Assembly: GCA_036023115.1 (NCBI GenBank)
Contig: JAYKKT010000091.1
Coordinates: forward strand, 31,951,501-32,015,500
Direction of reading: 5' to 3'
DNA: 64,000 nucleotides
Source of the DNA: Brasenia schreberi
Taxonomy: Eukaryota > Streptophyta > Magnoliopsida > Nymphaeales > Cabombaceae
Every line of letters begins with the position of its first letter. The stretch's first letter is position 1. Below the pieces are notes generated by a model. The model had not been told where the DNA came from. It worked only from the letters and a program-made list of their open reading frames with translations, and did no database searches. This document shows, in pieces, positions 1 to 9,403 of the stretch. The position numbers and the translations under genes are program-made.

Positions 1-170
1 CCATTGGCCAGCATCAATGCTAGCTGCTTATGGGAGACCCTTCCAACGATTAAGAAAAATAGTCATTGGGCCTTACTGATATTGGCGCGACTTATGGGCC
101 CTAATTGTCCTAGCCATTGTGCCTTGTTGTCTCAAGCTAACTGGTCTACTTAACATCTTAAGTCTTAACA
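1..170 (-). repeat. Left LTR (3' LTR of a minus-strand copia-like element), cut by window edge
   Basis: This stretch is similar along most of its length to 7290-7447, sharing phrases such as TTATGGGAGACCCTTCCAAC and GTCCTAGCCATTG, and both copies end in CTTAACA. It is followed by CCCTCTTCAAAC, which on the minus strand is a purine-rich tract next to an LTR, as expected for a polypurine tract. With the mirrored primer site at 7233-7244 this reads as the 3' LTR of an element in minus orientation. The outer end lies before base 1, so no target duplication can be checked. Confidence 0.6.
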
Positions 171-216
171 CCCTCTTCAAACGTATGTTGTAAATACTGA
201 AAATTTGTTTTAATCA

Positions 217-1475
217 GTGTTATTCGTATCGCACCGTATCGTACGATACGGTGCAATACGTATTGTATCGTGAAGCTCCACGATACGATATACCAATGTG
301 TATCGCATCTCGTAACTTATTGGGTTATATCGTGCGATACGGTCAGTGACCTTTTAACAGAAACCTACGTTTCTGAAGGTTTCTTACGTCTATTGAAAGC
401 TCCTAATATGCTCTATGACATTTGTGCAAGCCTCCTAACCCGAGTTGTGGTATACTTTTGAGTTTTTAAAAAAAAAATCTTTGTATTTATTATTTTTTAT
501 ATTATTTGTGTATTTCTTTTTTTGAATGACAATATATGAAGTTATGAAGTGTGTGGATATGATTTTTATTATATTCGTGAAGTGGGAGACACTCTATTTG
601 AGTGTTAAGTGAAGATTGATGATTTATTAAGTGTTTTTATTTTCAACTTTTTTATTAGATTGAAGTGTTCAATTTAGATGGTAAGAAGGGGTGTTAGGGA
701 CTCTCAATCTCGGTCCGATGATCTGGCATGACAATGGGGTACACCAGTTGAGAGAAATAGATTGATGATAAAATATTTGTTTTGTGAGAATGTGGTTAGT
801 GGTGAAATTTCACGATTGAAACTTCACCTAGCAAGGATTAACAAAGAAGTTGCTCCTTGCACGGGTAGAGTTAGTAAATTGCCAGAAGCCATTAAATGAT
901 AATATCAATTATTGAGAGCATACTCGAGAGGAGACAACAGATGGATGATTTAAAGATGTTTGAGGAAGAGGATGATTGGACACCATAAGCACCTCATTGT
1001 TTAGATAGCATTCTTGAGGATATTGGTGAGATGAATGAAATAAAAGCAACAATTGAGTATTTCCAAGATATCACCAAATTTATCTACAACCATGCTTTTG
1101 TATTAGTTGTAACTTAGTTTGCAACTAATTTCTTATCTTTACATAACATTGTAAAAGAAAAACAAGCCCTGAAGATAATGTTTTCCTAATATGACAGGCA
1201 ATAATTTGCACGGTTGCCTCAAAATAGAAGAAACATAAAGCTAAATGAGATTTTAGAAACAGTCTTTAGAAGTACATTTTGGAACTCCAGTGTTAAGACT
1301 ATTAAGGATTACATGTTCTTCATTGAAAGTTTTGAGATTGGTTGACAAAGAGGATAAACCATCTATGGGCTATCTTTACGAATTCATGATTAGAGCAAAA
1401 GAAGTCATTATAAGCAATTTCAATGAAAGAAATGTGCCCGTGTGAAACATTGTAGATAACAGATAGAACAATAGA
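217..1475 (+). mobile_element. Truncated hAT element (5' end and parts of transposase, no 3' end)
   Basis: It starts with CAGTGTTATTCGTATCG, the same terminal sequence as the hAT copies at 2341 and 14059, followed by a run of GTATCG/CGATAC motifs to about 340. Positions 530-980 match the leader and N-terminal region of the fuller copy at 2700-3130, and 980-1450 match its central transposase region (3850-4370) with a large internal deletion between them. Reading frames are broken. No matching 3' terminus is found, so the copy is cut off near a poly-T tract at about 1475. Two of its stop codons coincide with stops in the fuller copy (see findings). Confidence 0.75.
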
Positions 1476-2128
1476 TTTTTTTTTTTAACTTCAGCCTGGT
1501 TGTTGCTCAATCCTTTTGTTTAATCCTTTTCTATATGTCTCTCCCTTAGGACATACCTACAACAAAACTTATAGAATTAAATCTCAATAAAAATATTAAG
1601 ATCCCATAACTACAAACTTGAAAACATGTGTTTTAAAAAGAAGTTTTTTAATGAAAAAGATTGATAACCTAAGTAGGATTGTCAAATATAACAAATAAGT
1701 TCATGAATCACCAAAAACTCATGATATTACAAAAAAGTCATGATATACAAAACAAGCTTTAAGGCTAAGATCAAACCCGAGTTTTAAGGATAAACTCGAA
1801 CCCAAGCAAGCTTTAAGGCTAAGCTCAAACCTGAGTTTTAAGGCTAAATTTGAACCATCCAAAATAATCAAATGTCAAGGCCCTTGAATAACTCATAATC
1901 TCAAACATGATTATATGATTTCAATGATAAGATAATCCACCAAGATAATTAAAATAAGTATATGAAAAGAATTATAATCAGTTTAATATTTTTCAACATA
2001 AAAGGTTTGTCTTAAAAAAACAAGAATTCCTTGAAAGTATTTTTTATCACTCATATAAAATGCTCAAAATATACCAAATGAATAGGCAAGACTCTTTTTT
2101 ATGCAATTTTCAAATACTTGTAACAAGT
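1476..2128. other. AT-rich non-coding stretch with a short tandem duplication
   Basis: No gene is supported here. At about 1750-1858 a unit of some 50 bp, containing AAGCTTTAAGGCTAAG and CCTGAGTTTTAAGG, is present twice in tandem with substitutions. The rest is unclassified AT-rich DNA, probably the interior of the surrounding LTR element. Confidence 0.5.
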
Positions 2129-2340
2129 CCAAGGTTATCAAGATAACAATAAGGGCATTTTTAACGTTTACTCATCTCCAACCAATAGCCAACAATATGA
2201 AACACTTTAATCACAAAGATCTTCAACAAAAAGTCATCACAAAGGTCTTCAAGAAAAGGCCAACAAACATGACATATAGCCACAATAAGTAGATCTTAAT
2301 CACATAAAAATGCAACTTCAAAGTTATCAAGATCACAGAC
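2129..2340. repeat. First of two tandem ~190-bp units (second is split by a hAT)
   Basis: The sequence from 2129 (GGTTATCAAGATAACAATAAG and on) is repeated from 2318 (AAAGTTATCAAGATCACAG). The second unit resumes at 5583 on the far side of the hAT and runs to about 5780. Shared blocks include CATCTCCA.CCAAT.GCC, ACAAAG.TCTTCAA and AGATCTTAATCA. The hAT therefore landed in the second unit. Confidence 0.6.
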
Positions 2341-5300
2341 CAATGTTATCCGTATCGTACGATATGGTGCGATACGTATCGTATTTACGATACACCATAA
2401 TGTATCGTAAATGAGAAGTTATTGGTCTGTACCATATCACACGATACGCCAAGGGACCCTGGCCGAACGGAAACCCGCATTTTTATAGGTTTCCTTGATT
2501 TGTTCAGAGTTCTCCAAGCTCTCCTAGTGTGGTTATTGGCCTCCTTGGTGTTCAAGGCTCCATAAATGTGCTCTACAGTGTCCGTGTAAGCATCCTAACT
2601 CGAATTTGGGTATATTTTTAGTGTTTTTCTTCATTTTTCCTTTCTATTTGTTGTTTTTTTGTGTTATTTGTATTTTTCTTTTTTTAAAGGACAAAATATG
2701 AAGTTATTAAGTGTGTGTATATGATTTTTATTGTATTCATGAAGTGGGAGACACTCTATTTGAGTGTTATTTGAAGATTGAAGATTTACGAAGTGCTTTT
2801 ATTTTCAGGTTTTTTATTGAATTAAAGTGCTCAAGTGAGATGGTAGGAAGGAATGGTAGAGACTCCCATTCTAAGTCTGATGATCCGGTATGACAATGGG
2901 GTACACCAGTTGAGGGTTCTAGATTAAAGATCAGATGTTTATTTTATGAGAGGGTGGTTAGTGGTGAAATTTGAAGGTTGAAACACCACTTAGCAGGGAC
3001 TAGGAAAGAAGTTGCTTCTTGCACAGACAGAGTTAGAAGTTTTCGAAGGCATTAAATGACAATGTCTTCAGATGATTGTGAGTATATAAGAGAGGAGACA
3101 ACAAAAGGATGATTTAGAGATGTTTGAAGAAGATGATGATGATGCTGGATTTGGATTCACTGATAGTTTACTTTCAGATGCCAGAACAGAGATGGGTATA
3201 CGACCACCTAGCAGGGGAAAGAGTGTTGCTGAAGACTTTGTAGGTAGTAGAAGAGGAAGTTTAGGAAGGAGCAGAAGAAGAGTTGCTTCTACCATACATT
3301 CATTTTTTTCTCCTACCACTACACCTGGTGCTCAACCTGGAATTTGTGCTGCTATGGCTTCAGAACAACTGGACCTTGCAGTAGGCAGATGGTTTTATGA
3401 TACATGCATTCTTTTCAATGCAATAAACAGTTTTCATTTTCAAGCAATGGAAGATGTAATTGCTAACATTAGTTTAAGATACAAGATGCCCTCCTATCAG
3501 AAGTTGAGAGGAAAAATCTTAGATGAGATCGTCATTGAAGTGCAAGAACACAATTCGACTTTGAGAGAGTCATGGAAGGAAACAGGTTGCACTATCATGG
3601 CAGATAGATGGACAAATAGGCAAGGAAGGACCTTGCTAAACTTTCTTGTCTACTGTCCTAAAGGACTTATGTTTTTGAGATCTCTAGATATGTTAGAGGA
3701 AAGGAACACTGCAGAGATCCTACGACAATAATTTAATAGGGTGATATGTGACGTTGGGCTAGAGAATGTAGTCCAATTGATTACAAATAATGCAGCTAAC
3801 TACAAAGCAATTGGGAAGGAGTTAGCTGATACTTATAGGACTTTCTACTGGACACCATGTGCAGCTCATTGTTTATATCTCATCCTTGAGGATATTGGTG
3901 AGATGAATGAGATAAAGGCAACAGCTGAGTGTTGCCAAGATATCACAAAATTCATTTACAATCATGCATTTGTTTTGTGTATGATTAGGAGATATATAGA
4001 AGGTGTAAAGCTTCTTCGAACAGCTGCAACTCGGTTTGCAACAAACTTCTTATCTATACAAAGTATTGTGAAGCAAGCATTAAAGAGAATGTTCTCCTCA
4101 AATGAGTGGCAACAATTTACAGAGTTGCCTCAGAACAGAAGAAATCAAAAGTTGAATGAGATTTCCGAGACAGTCTTCACGAGTACATTTTGGAATGCAT
4201 GTGTTAGACTGTTGAGAATTACATATCCATTAGTCAAGATTTTGAGATTGGCTAATAGCGAGGAGAAACCATCTATGGGCTACCTTAATGAAGCCATGGA
4301 TAGGGCAAAAGAAGCCATTAGAAATAATTTTAATGGAAAAAAGAGAGATTATGTGCTCGTATGAAAAATTATTGATAATAGATGGAATAAACAATTGCGT
4401 CAGCCTATTCATGCAACAACATATTATCTAAACCCATCATTCAGGTACTCAGCAAGCTTCAAAAGGGACGGTGAGGTTAATCGAGCCAACATTGATTGTA
4501 TAGATAGATTAGTCCCTCATGAGAGTAGAGCATATGCTATACATCGATAGATGGAGATCTATGATAATGCTCTTCACTTAATGAGTTTGCCTATAGCAAT
4601 TCGTAACCGCACTACTATACGTCCAGGTAAATTGTTTATCTTCGTATTTAAGTTTCTTAAATCAACTTGTCTTATATTATTGTGGATTGTGTCTCTAATG
4701 TTTATCTTTTTCTACAGATGTTTGGTGTAATAGGTTTGGAACTGATTGCCCGAACCTTAAGGATTTTGCAGTCAAAGTTTGGAGTCAAACCTCTAGTGTA
4801 ACTGGTTGTAAAAGGAATTGGAGTGTCTTTGAATACATCCATACAAAAAAGCACAACAGATTGGAACATAAGCGACTGAATGATTTAGTTTTTATTCGTT
4901 ATAACATGCGCCTTCGTGAAATGTAATATTGTATTACTTAGTACTTAAATGTTCAATTCAATAAATTGTTTGACTTCAATTGTTAATATTATTTACTAAT
5001 TGCTTATCTTTCTTTGTTGTAGGCAATTAAAAAAAGTAAATAGACAAGAAAGCCAATTTGATCCAATAAGTTTGGATAATTTTAATATATTAGAAGACTG
5101 GATTATAGAAGACAGTGAAGAAAATGCCCTCCTAACTGAAGAAGACATTGCATTGAATAATTTGGAAGGAGCGCAACAATATTATCAAGGAGATGAAGAA
5201 TTTGATTTCCAAGCAGAAGGTGTTGCTGCTGTTGATGAGGATCTTCAACAAGGAGAGGATGAAGATTATTTAGTTGATGATCTTGATTACAATTTGTAAA

Positions 5301-5582
5301 ATGTAAATGTATTTCATTTTTTTTATTCAAAATATGTAAATTTGGATGCAATTGTTCAATGTTGAATGCTCAATCTGTACTAAACTTTGCATTATATGAA
5401 TTTAAAAAAATTACCAGTTTTTTCTTGATTTTTTTTCGGATTTTTACTAATTTTCTTGATTTTTTAAATAAATTTTGTATTTTTTTAATATTAAAGTACG
5501 ATACGGGTGATATGATACGATACGATATGCCTGTATCGCAGAGCCCAACGATACTTGATACGATACGCGTCAGACAACACTG
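2341..5582 (+). mobile_element. Near full-length hAT element (DUF659-type)
   Basis: Both ends are present. The left end is CAATGTTATCCGTATCG and the right end, read inward on the minus strand, is CAGTGTTGTCTGACGCG, an imperfect terminal inverted repeat of the hAT type. Dense CGATACG-like motifs sit at 2349-2450 and 5500-5570. The interior encodes a BED/DUF659/hAT dimerisation transposase (separate entry). The flanking 8-mers are TCACAGAC and TCTAAGAA, which match at 5 of 8 positions, so the target duplication is at best decayed. It sits inside a tandem repeat unit within the LTR element at 1-7447. Confidence 0.8.
2838..5299 (+). pseudogene. hAT transposase (BED, DUF659, hAT C-terminal dimerisation), disabled by stops
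   Basis: The protein would cut and paste the hAT element. A decayed BED finger lies at 2838-3050 (the frame reads SKSDDPV, stop, QWGTPVEGS, then RLKHHLAG); one zinc-binding cysteine of the usual CxxC appears lost. From 3120 one frame runs to 4626 with three stops (TAA 3729, TGA 4362, TAG 4548) and no frameshift. It contains the DUF659 block (MADRWTNRQGRTLLNF; later YWTPCAAHCLYLILEDIG). Two introns are plausible, 4627-4717 and 4923-5022, because joining across them keeps the frame. The exon at 4718-4922 carries the dimerisation region (NRFGTDCPNLKDFAVKVWSQ). The acidic tail (5023-5299) ends DYLVDDLDYNL. Family assignment is from motif memory; the stops make it a pseudogene. Confidence 0.8.
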
Positions 5583-5782
5583 TCTAAGAATATCAAATAG
5601 TAATAAGTGCATCTTTAAACAATTAACGATCTCCATCCAATGGCCTACAACATCAAGCATCTTACTACAAAGGTCTTAAACAAAAGGCTAATAAAAGTGA
5701 TATAATTCAACAAAAGGGCAACAAAAGTGATGTATAACCACAACACAGAGATCTTAATCATATAAAGATATGCAACTTATTG
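5583..5782. repeat. Remainder of second ~190-bp tandem unit, right of the hAT
   Basis: It continues the unit interrupted at 2340. It shares the ordered blocks CATCTTT, GATCTCCATCCAATGGCC, ACAAAGGTCTTAAACAAAAGGC and AGAGATCTTAATCATATAAAGATATGCAACTT with 2150-2310. No coding content is seen. Confidence 0.55.
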
Positions 5783-7232
5783 TCTAACAAACAAAACAAA
5801 CCATATTGTCTTTTAAATAAGAGCACACTGATTTGCTTTGGTTTAAATGTAAAAGGAGAACCAAACAAGATCAAATTGGATCTAGACATAAACTCGAGTA
5901 TGGATCCAGGACCAACAAAGATCTCATCTCTAACACAAAATGAGTCTGAATCCAGGATTGAATCCACAAGCCGACTGCTTATAAACGTGTTCTTGTGCTT
6001 CTCTTATCCTAAAGTGAATCAACATCTCTCTCTCTCAGCATTGTTCGCTCCCTCGCCGGTATCACTACCCAACTACATCACCTCATCTATGCCATCACCA
6101 CCCATTTCCTCCATTTCACCCTTGACCACCACAATCAACCATCGACAATCACCTGTTGCCAACCCTAATCCTCGTTCGCTACGAGTCTCCTTCTGCCGAA
6201 ACCCAGAAACCCCCATCTTCTTCCTCCTCTTCCCTAGAGCCAACAACCAAAAACATTGAAGAGGAAAGAAGAAGAAAACTTATCTTTGGTCTACAACCAT
6301 CGATCACTGCTACTAAAATCCCCACTGCACATCATGTCAAGCCTTTAATGCATTCAACAACGCCACATCCTTGGTGATGCTCCAAGCCGATTCCGTGATC
6401 TTGAGGATGCGATCTTCCCTATCCTTCTTCCTCTACCTCAAGAATGTTGTTAGTGAGTCTCCGTCAGCACCAGGCCTCACTGTGGCCGGCGATTTCACCA
6501 CGTAAATCATGCTTTCCCAGCAGTGCCTTCCTCGAAACGTCTCTATGATGGGCTCCCATTAGCCGCGCATTCCAATGAGGTTCTTCATCACTAACTTCTT
6601 CAATAACATCATATCATCGATCGTTCATTCCTCCTCTTCCTCCTCCATCATTGACTCCTCTTCCTAATAATCTACATGGTGCTCCTTCTCATAGGCGACC
6701 AAAGATTTCAATGGGATCAGAGCAAGCGGAAGCAGCACAACAACTGACCACCTCCTTCGGCGTAGCATCTCCATCGTCTTCAAGGATCTCACCTTTCCCA
6801 ACTGAAACGTCTCCTTCGGTGAGAGGGAGACTGGGAGAGAAACAACATGGACGATCAAGAGGGAAACAAGGAACAAAGAGAGAAATGAATTGTCGATAAA
6901 GGTGTAGGCTAGGAGGAGGGTGAGACAATAGACGGAGCAAAGAGAAATTTGTGCTTTTCCGATGATAGGAGGGGCAAAATTGGATAGAGAGATAGCAGTG
7001 ATTCAATTGGAACTTGGAACCTTTGCAAGCTTTCCTCCTCCACGTACTCCATCGATTCTCTCTACAACTCCTTTTGTCTTCCGTAACATGAAACCCGAAT
7101 AGCTTTACCATCGACCCCTTTCTCTCGAACGACATTCCAACGAAGTTTGGGTCCTTCGGCATCGCCGCCATATTTTCCAGCATTACAACCACAACCATCG
7201 CTTTACACCAACTTTGACCTCCATTTATGAAG
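5783..7232 (-). other. GC-richer, gene-like interior of the LTR element (possible captured gene fragments)
   Basis: In the element's own sense (minus strand) an open frame begins soon after the primer site with ATG at 7198 and stays open to 6689. Its first 50 or so residues (MAAMPKDPNFVGMSFERKG, then MVKLFGFHVTEDKRSC) look protein-like, and the KLFGFHV phrase is reminiscent of the N-terminus of some plant C2H2 zinc-finger proteins. The rest is low-complexity and unconvincing. Further down (6590-6310) another minus-strand frame with stops reads like coding sequence (PIIETFRGRHCWESMIYVV, then SWSITKDVALLNALKA-like text). I cannot name either. The composition (serine and proline-rich, CTC/TCC runs) differs from the surrounding AT-rich DNA. 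It may be captured host exons or decayed element leader. Confidence 0.3.
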
Positions 7233-7244
7233 GCTCTTATACCA

Positions 7245-7447
7245 TATTAGAAAACTGGTAAAATTCCTTATCGTCATTTTATTGAAAAATCAAATAATCT
7301 ATAAGCCATGCTCCTTATGGGAGACCCTTCCAACGGTTAGGAGAAATAGCCGTTGGGCCTTGCCTTTTTGGTCATGGCAGGCCTTGTGGGCCTTAGTTGT
7401 CCTAGCCATTGGACCTTGTTGTCTAAGGCTAGCTGGGCTACTTAACA
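7245..7447 (-). repeat. Right LTR (5' LTR of the minus-strand copia-like element)
   Basis: It lies directly after the mirrored primer site GCTCTTATACCA (7233-7244). It begins TATTAG, probably a mutated TGTTAG, and ends CTTAACA, which gives the short inverted ends expected of an LTR. The body matches 1-170 over TTATGGGAGACCCTTCCAAC and following sequence. It lies about 430 bp from the PPR exon, inside what would be that gene's first intron or a break in the gene. Confidence 0.6.
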
Positions 7448-7874
7448 ATCTCCAATACCATCGTAATTCGGTTTTGCTTTAACAATGACATGTTTCAGAA
7501 TTTTAAGCATCACGAATTCTCCATCTCAAGCTAATTCTAGAGATTTTTCCCCAAATTCATCTTTAACTTCTATATTTTTCTCATAATCATAACGTTTTTC
7601 ATTTATATAACTTCTCCATATGTGGCTTGGTGAAGCATATGGTGCTCCTCTTCGACATGCCTATCCCTTTTCCTAAATAAACTATTTTGAACATCTCACC
7701 TTGAAGGCAGCTTGGATTTAAAATTACAAAATTCTTGTTCAATACATTAACTTTCTCTTGAGTTCTGCAATTAGCATAAGAATGTTAACATATTTTCCTA
7801 GTGGAGGACGCCAAATTCAATGAAAAGAAAGGGAGCAAGGACGTAAAGGAAAAGAAAGGGAACAAACATCTCAC
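7448..7874. other. Non-coding stretch between the LTR and the PPR exon
   Basis: No gene is supported. On the PPR gene's strand this would be the start of its first intron. Part of it (about 7448-7720) resembles retroelement-flanking sequence, but I cannot assign it. Confidence 0.35.
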
Positions 7875-8258
7875 CCTAAGAGACAGAGACACTTCCTCCT
7901 GGCGCTCGAGCTCATTGAGAACGGCGACCATGTCCATCTTCAGAAGCCTAACCACGTGAGTCTTGATGAATCTCTCGAGTTCTTCTTCATCTTCCTTGAA
8001 CCGCTTGAGCCCCAGGATCACGAAGAGCGCTTCCTTTCCGATGAGTTTCTTCCCTCTCCAGAGGGGACCCCTCGGTCTTCCGTCGTGGTAACAGCGGACG
8101 TCAATGGGGATCAAGATGGGTTGTTGTTGGTGATGGACGGATTGGAGAAGGAGCAAAGGTCGGAGGGTGGGAAGCATCCGGTCCGGGTTCGCCGGATTCC
8201 GGAGACCGGCGGCGACGACGGCGAGGGGCTTCGATCTCCAGAAGGATCGAAACGCCAT
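7875..8258 (-). CDS. PPR protein (At1g62350-like), first coding exon only
   Basis: This exon encodes 128 residues starting at ATG 8258; the GTG further upstream at 8282 is not needed. It resembles the N-terminus of the small plant PPR protein At1g62350, notably RGPLWRGKKLIGKEALFVIL, GLKRFKEDEEELERFIKTHV and KMDMVAVLNELERQEEVSL (residues 63-125). Before that is an arginine and hydrophobic-rich leader (RSFWRSKPLAVVAAGLR) fitting an organelle transit peptide. The exon ends CTTAGG followed by GTGAGA at 7874, a good splice donor, in phase 0. The PPR repeats should follow in later exons at lower coordinates, but none is found between 7874 and base 1, where the LTR element sits. The gene either continues left of the window across a very long intron or was cut by the insertion. 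Such proteins are thought to bind organelle RNA. Confidence 0.8.
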
Positions 8259-9403
8259 CCGTGTCAGAACCGGACTGGCCACGAATCAAATTCTAACCCC
8301 CCCAGCCTTAAACCCTCAATCTGGTTCCTGGCAACCCAATCAGATCTGGTTCACAAACTATAATTGACCCAACCTGCCCTGAGAGGCCAGAGGTAAGCTG
8401 TTTGACCCCCTCCTGGAGGTTCAACCGGATTGAATTGGGAGAACCGGAACAGAATTGAGGAACCCTTCAGTCTAGTTACCATTCTTTTTTTAAAGAATCA
8501 AATCCAAACTGGAACCAGCAGTTTGAGACCAATAACCATCCTTTAGGGTGCATGATACAAGACTTCATAAAACTGAATGTAACTTATGACGCTCATAGTC
8601 ATAAGTTTCATCGTGCATCAAACATTAACCCATTGTTATTGTGAAATTAAGGTTTCATAAGTTTAATTTGAGTAAATAACACATTAAAAAAAGTACCAAC
8701 CTTATACAAAAACCCAAGTAATGGTACTAGAAGTACCAACCTTGCACGAAAACCCAAGTAATGGTACTTCTCAGAAATCGAATACAAGGGCTCAGCCAAA
8801 AACAAACAGATCACATTCAGCTCAATTAAAGGATATGAACTAAAAATTAAAGAGAGGGGGAAAGGCAAAATGGCACTTTATGAGCAACTTGGTTCATCTA
8901 CAGCTCTACGGCCTAACTATGCGGATCAAATCACTTGGATCTCACAGTCAACTTACTAGTTTGGCTGGGTGCAGCCATTTATTATGGATCTCAACGTGTA
9001 GCTAATTATCGGATCCAAATAGTCGAATGAGTAAATGGATCCGATGTAGTCTTATTAAATATGTTACATGGAACGTATATGTATTATTAAAACAAAATGT
9101 ATCGGAAATGTATGCTTTCTGGTTCTTATATTTAGTTCGAACTCCATATTTGACCCCAAGCAGAAATTTAAAACAAAATTAAAAAAATAGGACCTAAATC
9201 AGTAAAGAGTTAGATCGTAAATTGTTGGGTTTACCCAGATCTGAGCCTTCTAGTAGGTCCCTAAACTCGGAATGGACTTGGACTACTTAGGCCCGACCCG
9301 TTGACAACACAAGCCGACCAGGGATTCGGCGTACGACATATATAATCGATTAATTGACAACCTTAAACCCCAAGCAGAGAGAGAGAGAGAGATTTCTCCG
9401 GAG
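8259..9403. other. Divergent intergenic region between the PPR and RRM genes
   Basis: It separates two genes transcribed away from each other and must hold both promoters. A 40-bp unit, GAAGTACCAACCTTGCACG and following sequence, is tandemly duplicated at about 8692-8770. A GA run lies at 9376-9392 in the leader of the plus-strand gene. No coding sequence is supported. Confidence 0.5.
9338..9346 (+). promoter_or_regulatory. Candidate TATA box of the RRM gene
   Basis: ATATATAAT lies about 58 bp before the ATG at 9404, followed by a GA-rich leader. The spacing would give a short 5' UTR. Only position and motif support it. Confidence 0.4.

Larger units (their letters stand above)
1..7447 (-). 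mobile_element. Copia-like LTR element, minus orientation, without visible pol, filled by nested insertions
   Basis: The element is bounded by the two LTR copies at 1-170 and 7245-7447. GCTCTTATACCA at 7233-7244 is a near match to the complement of the tRNA-iMet primer site usual in Ty1/copia elements. Between the LTRs I find no integrase or reverse transcriptase that belongs to it. The interior holds two hAT elements (217-1475 and 2341-5582), a tandem pair of about 190-bp units, and a GC-rich gene-like region (5783-7232). It is therefore either a non-autonomous element (LARD or TRIM-like) or a copia that lost its coding region. The LTR divergence suggests age. The limits follow from LTR similarity only. 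Confidence 0.5.

Noticed and set aside
5103..5660. Minus-strand frames at 5103-5351 and 5370-5660
   Set aside because: These are antisense to the acidic hAT C-terminus and to the terminal-repeat region; low complexity.
8258..8282. Start of the PPR protein at GTG 8282
   Set aside because: GTG is not a usual plant start, and a good ATG lies in frame at 8258.
8101..8367. Open frames on both strands over the PPR exon (7956-8363, 8101-8289, 8167-8367)
   Set aside because: They overlap the recognised exon in other frames; only the minus frame resembles a known protein.
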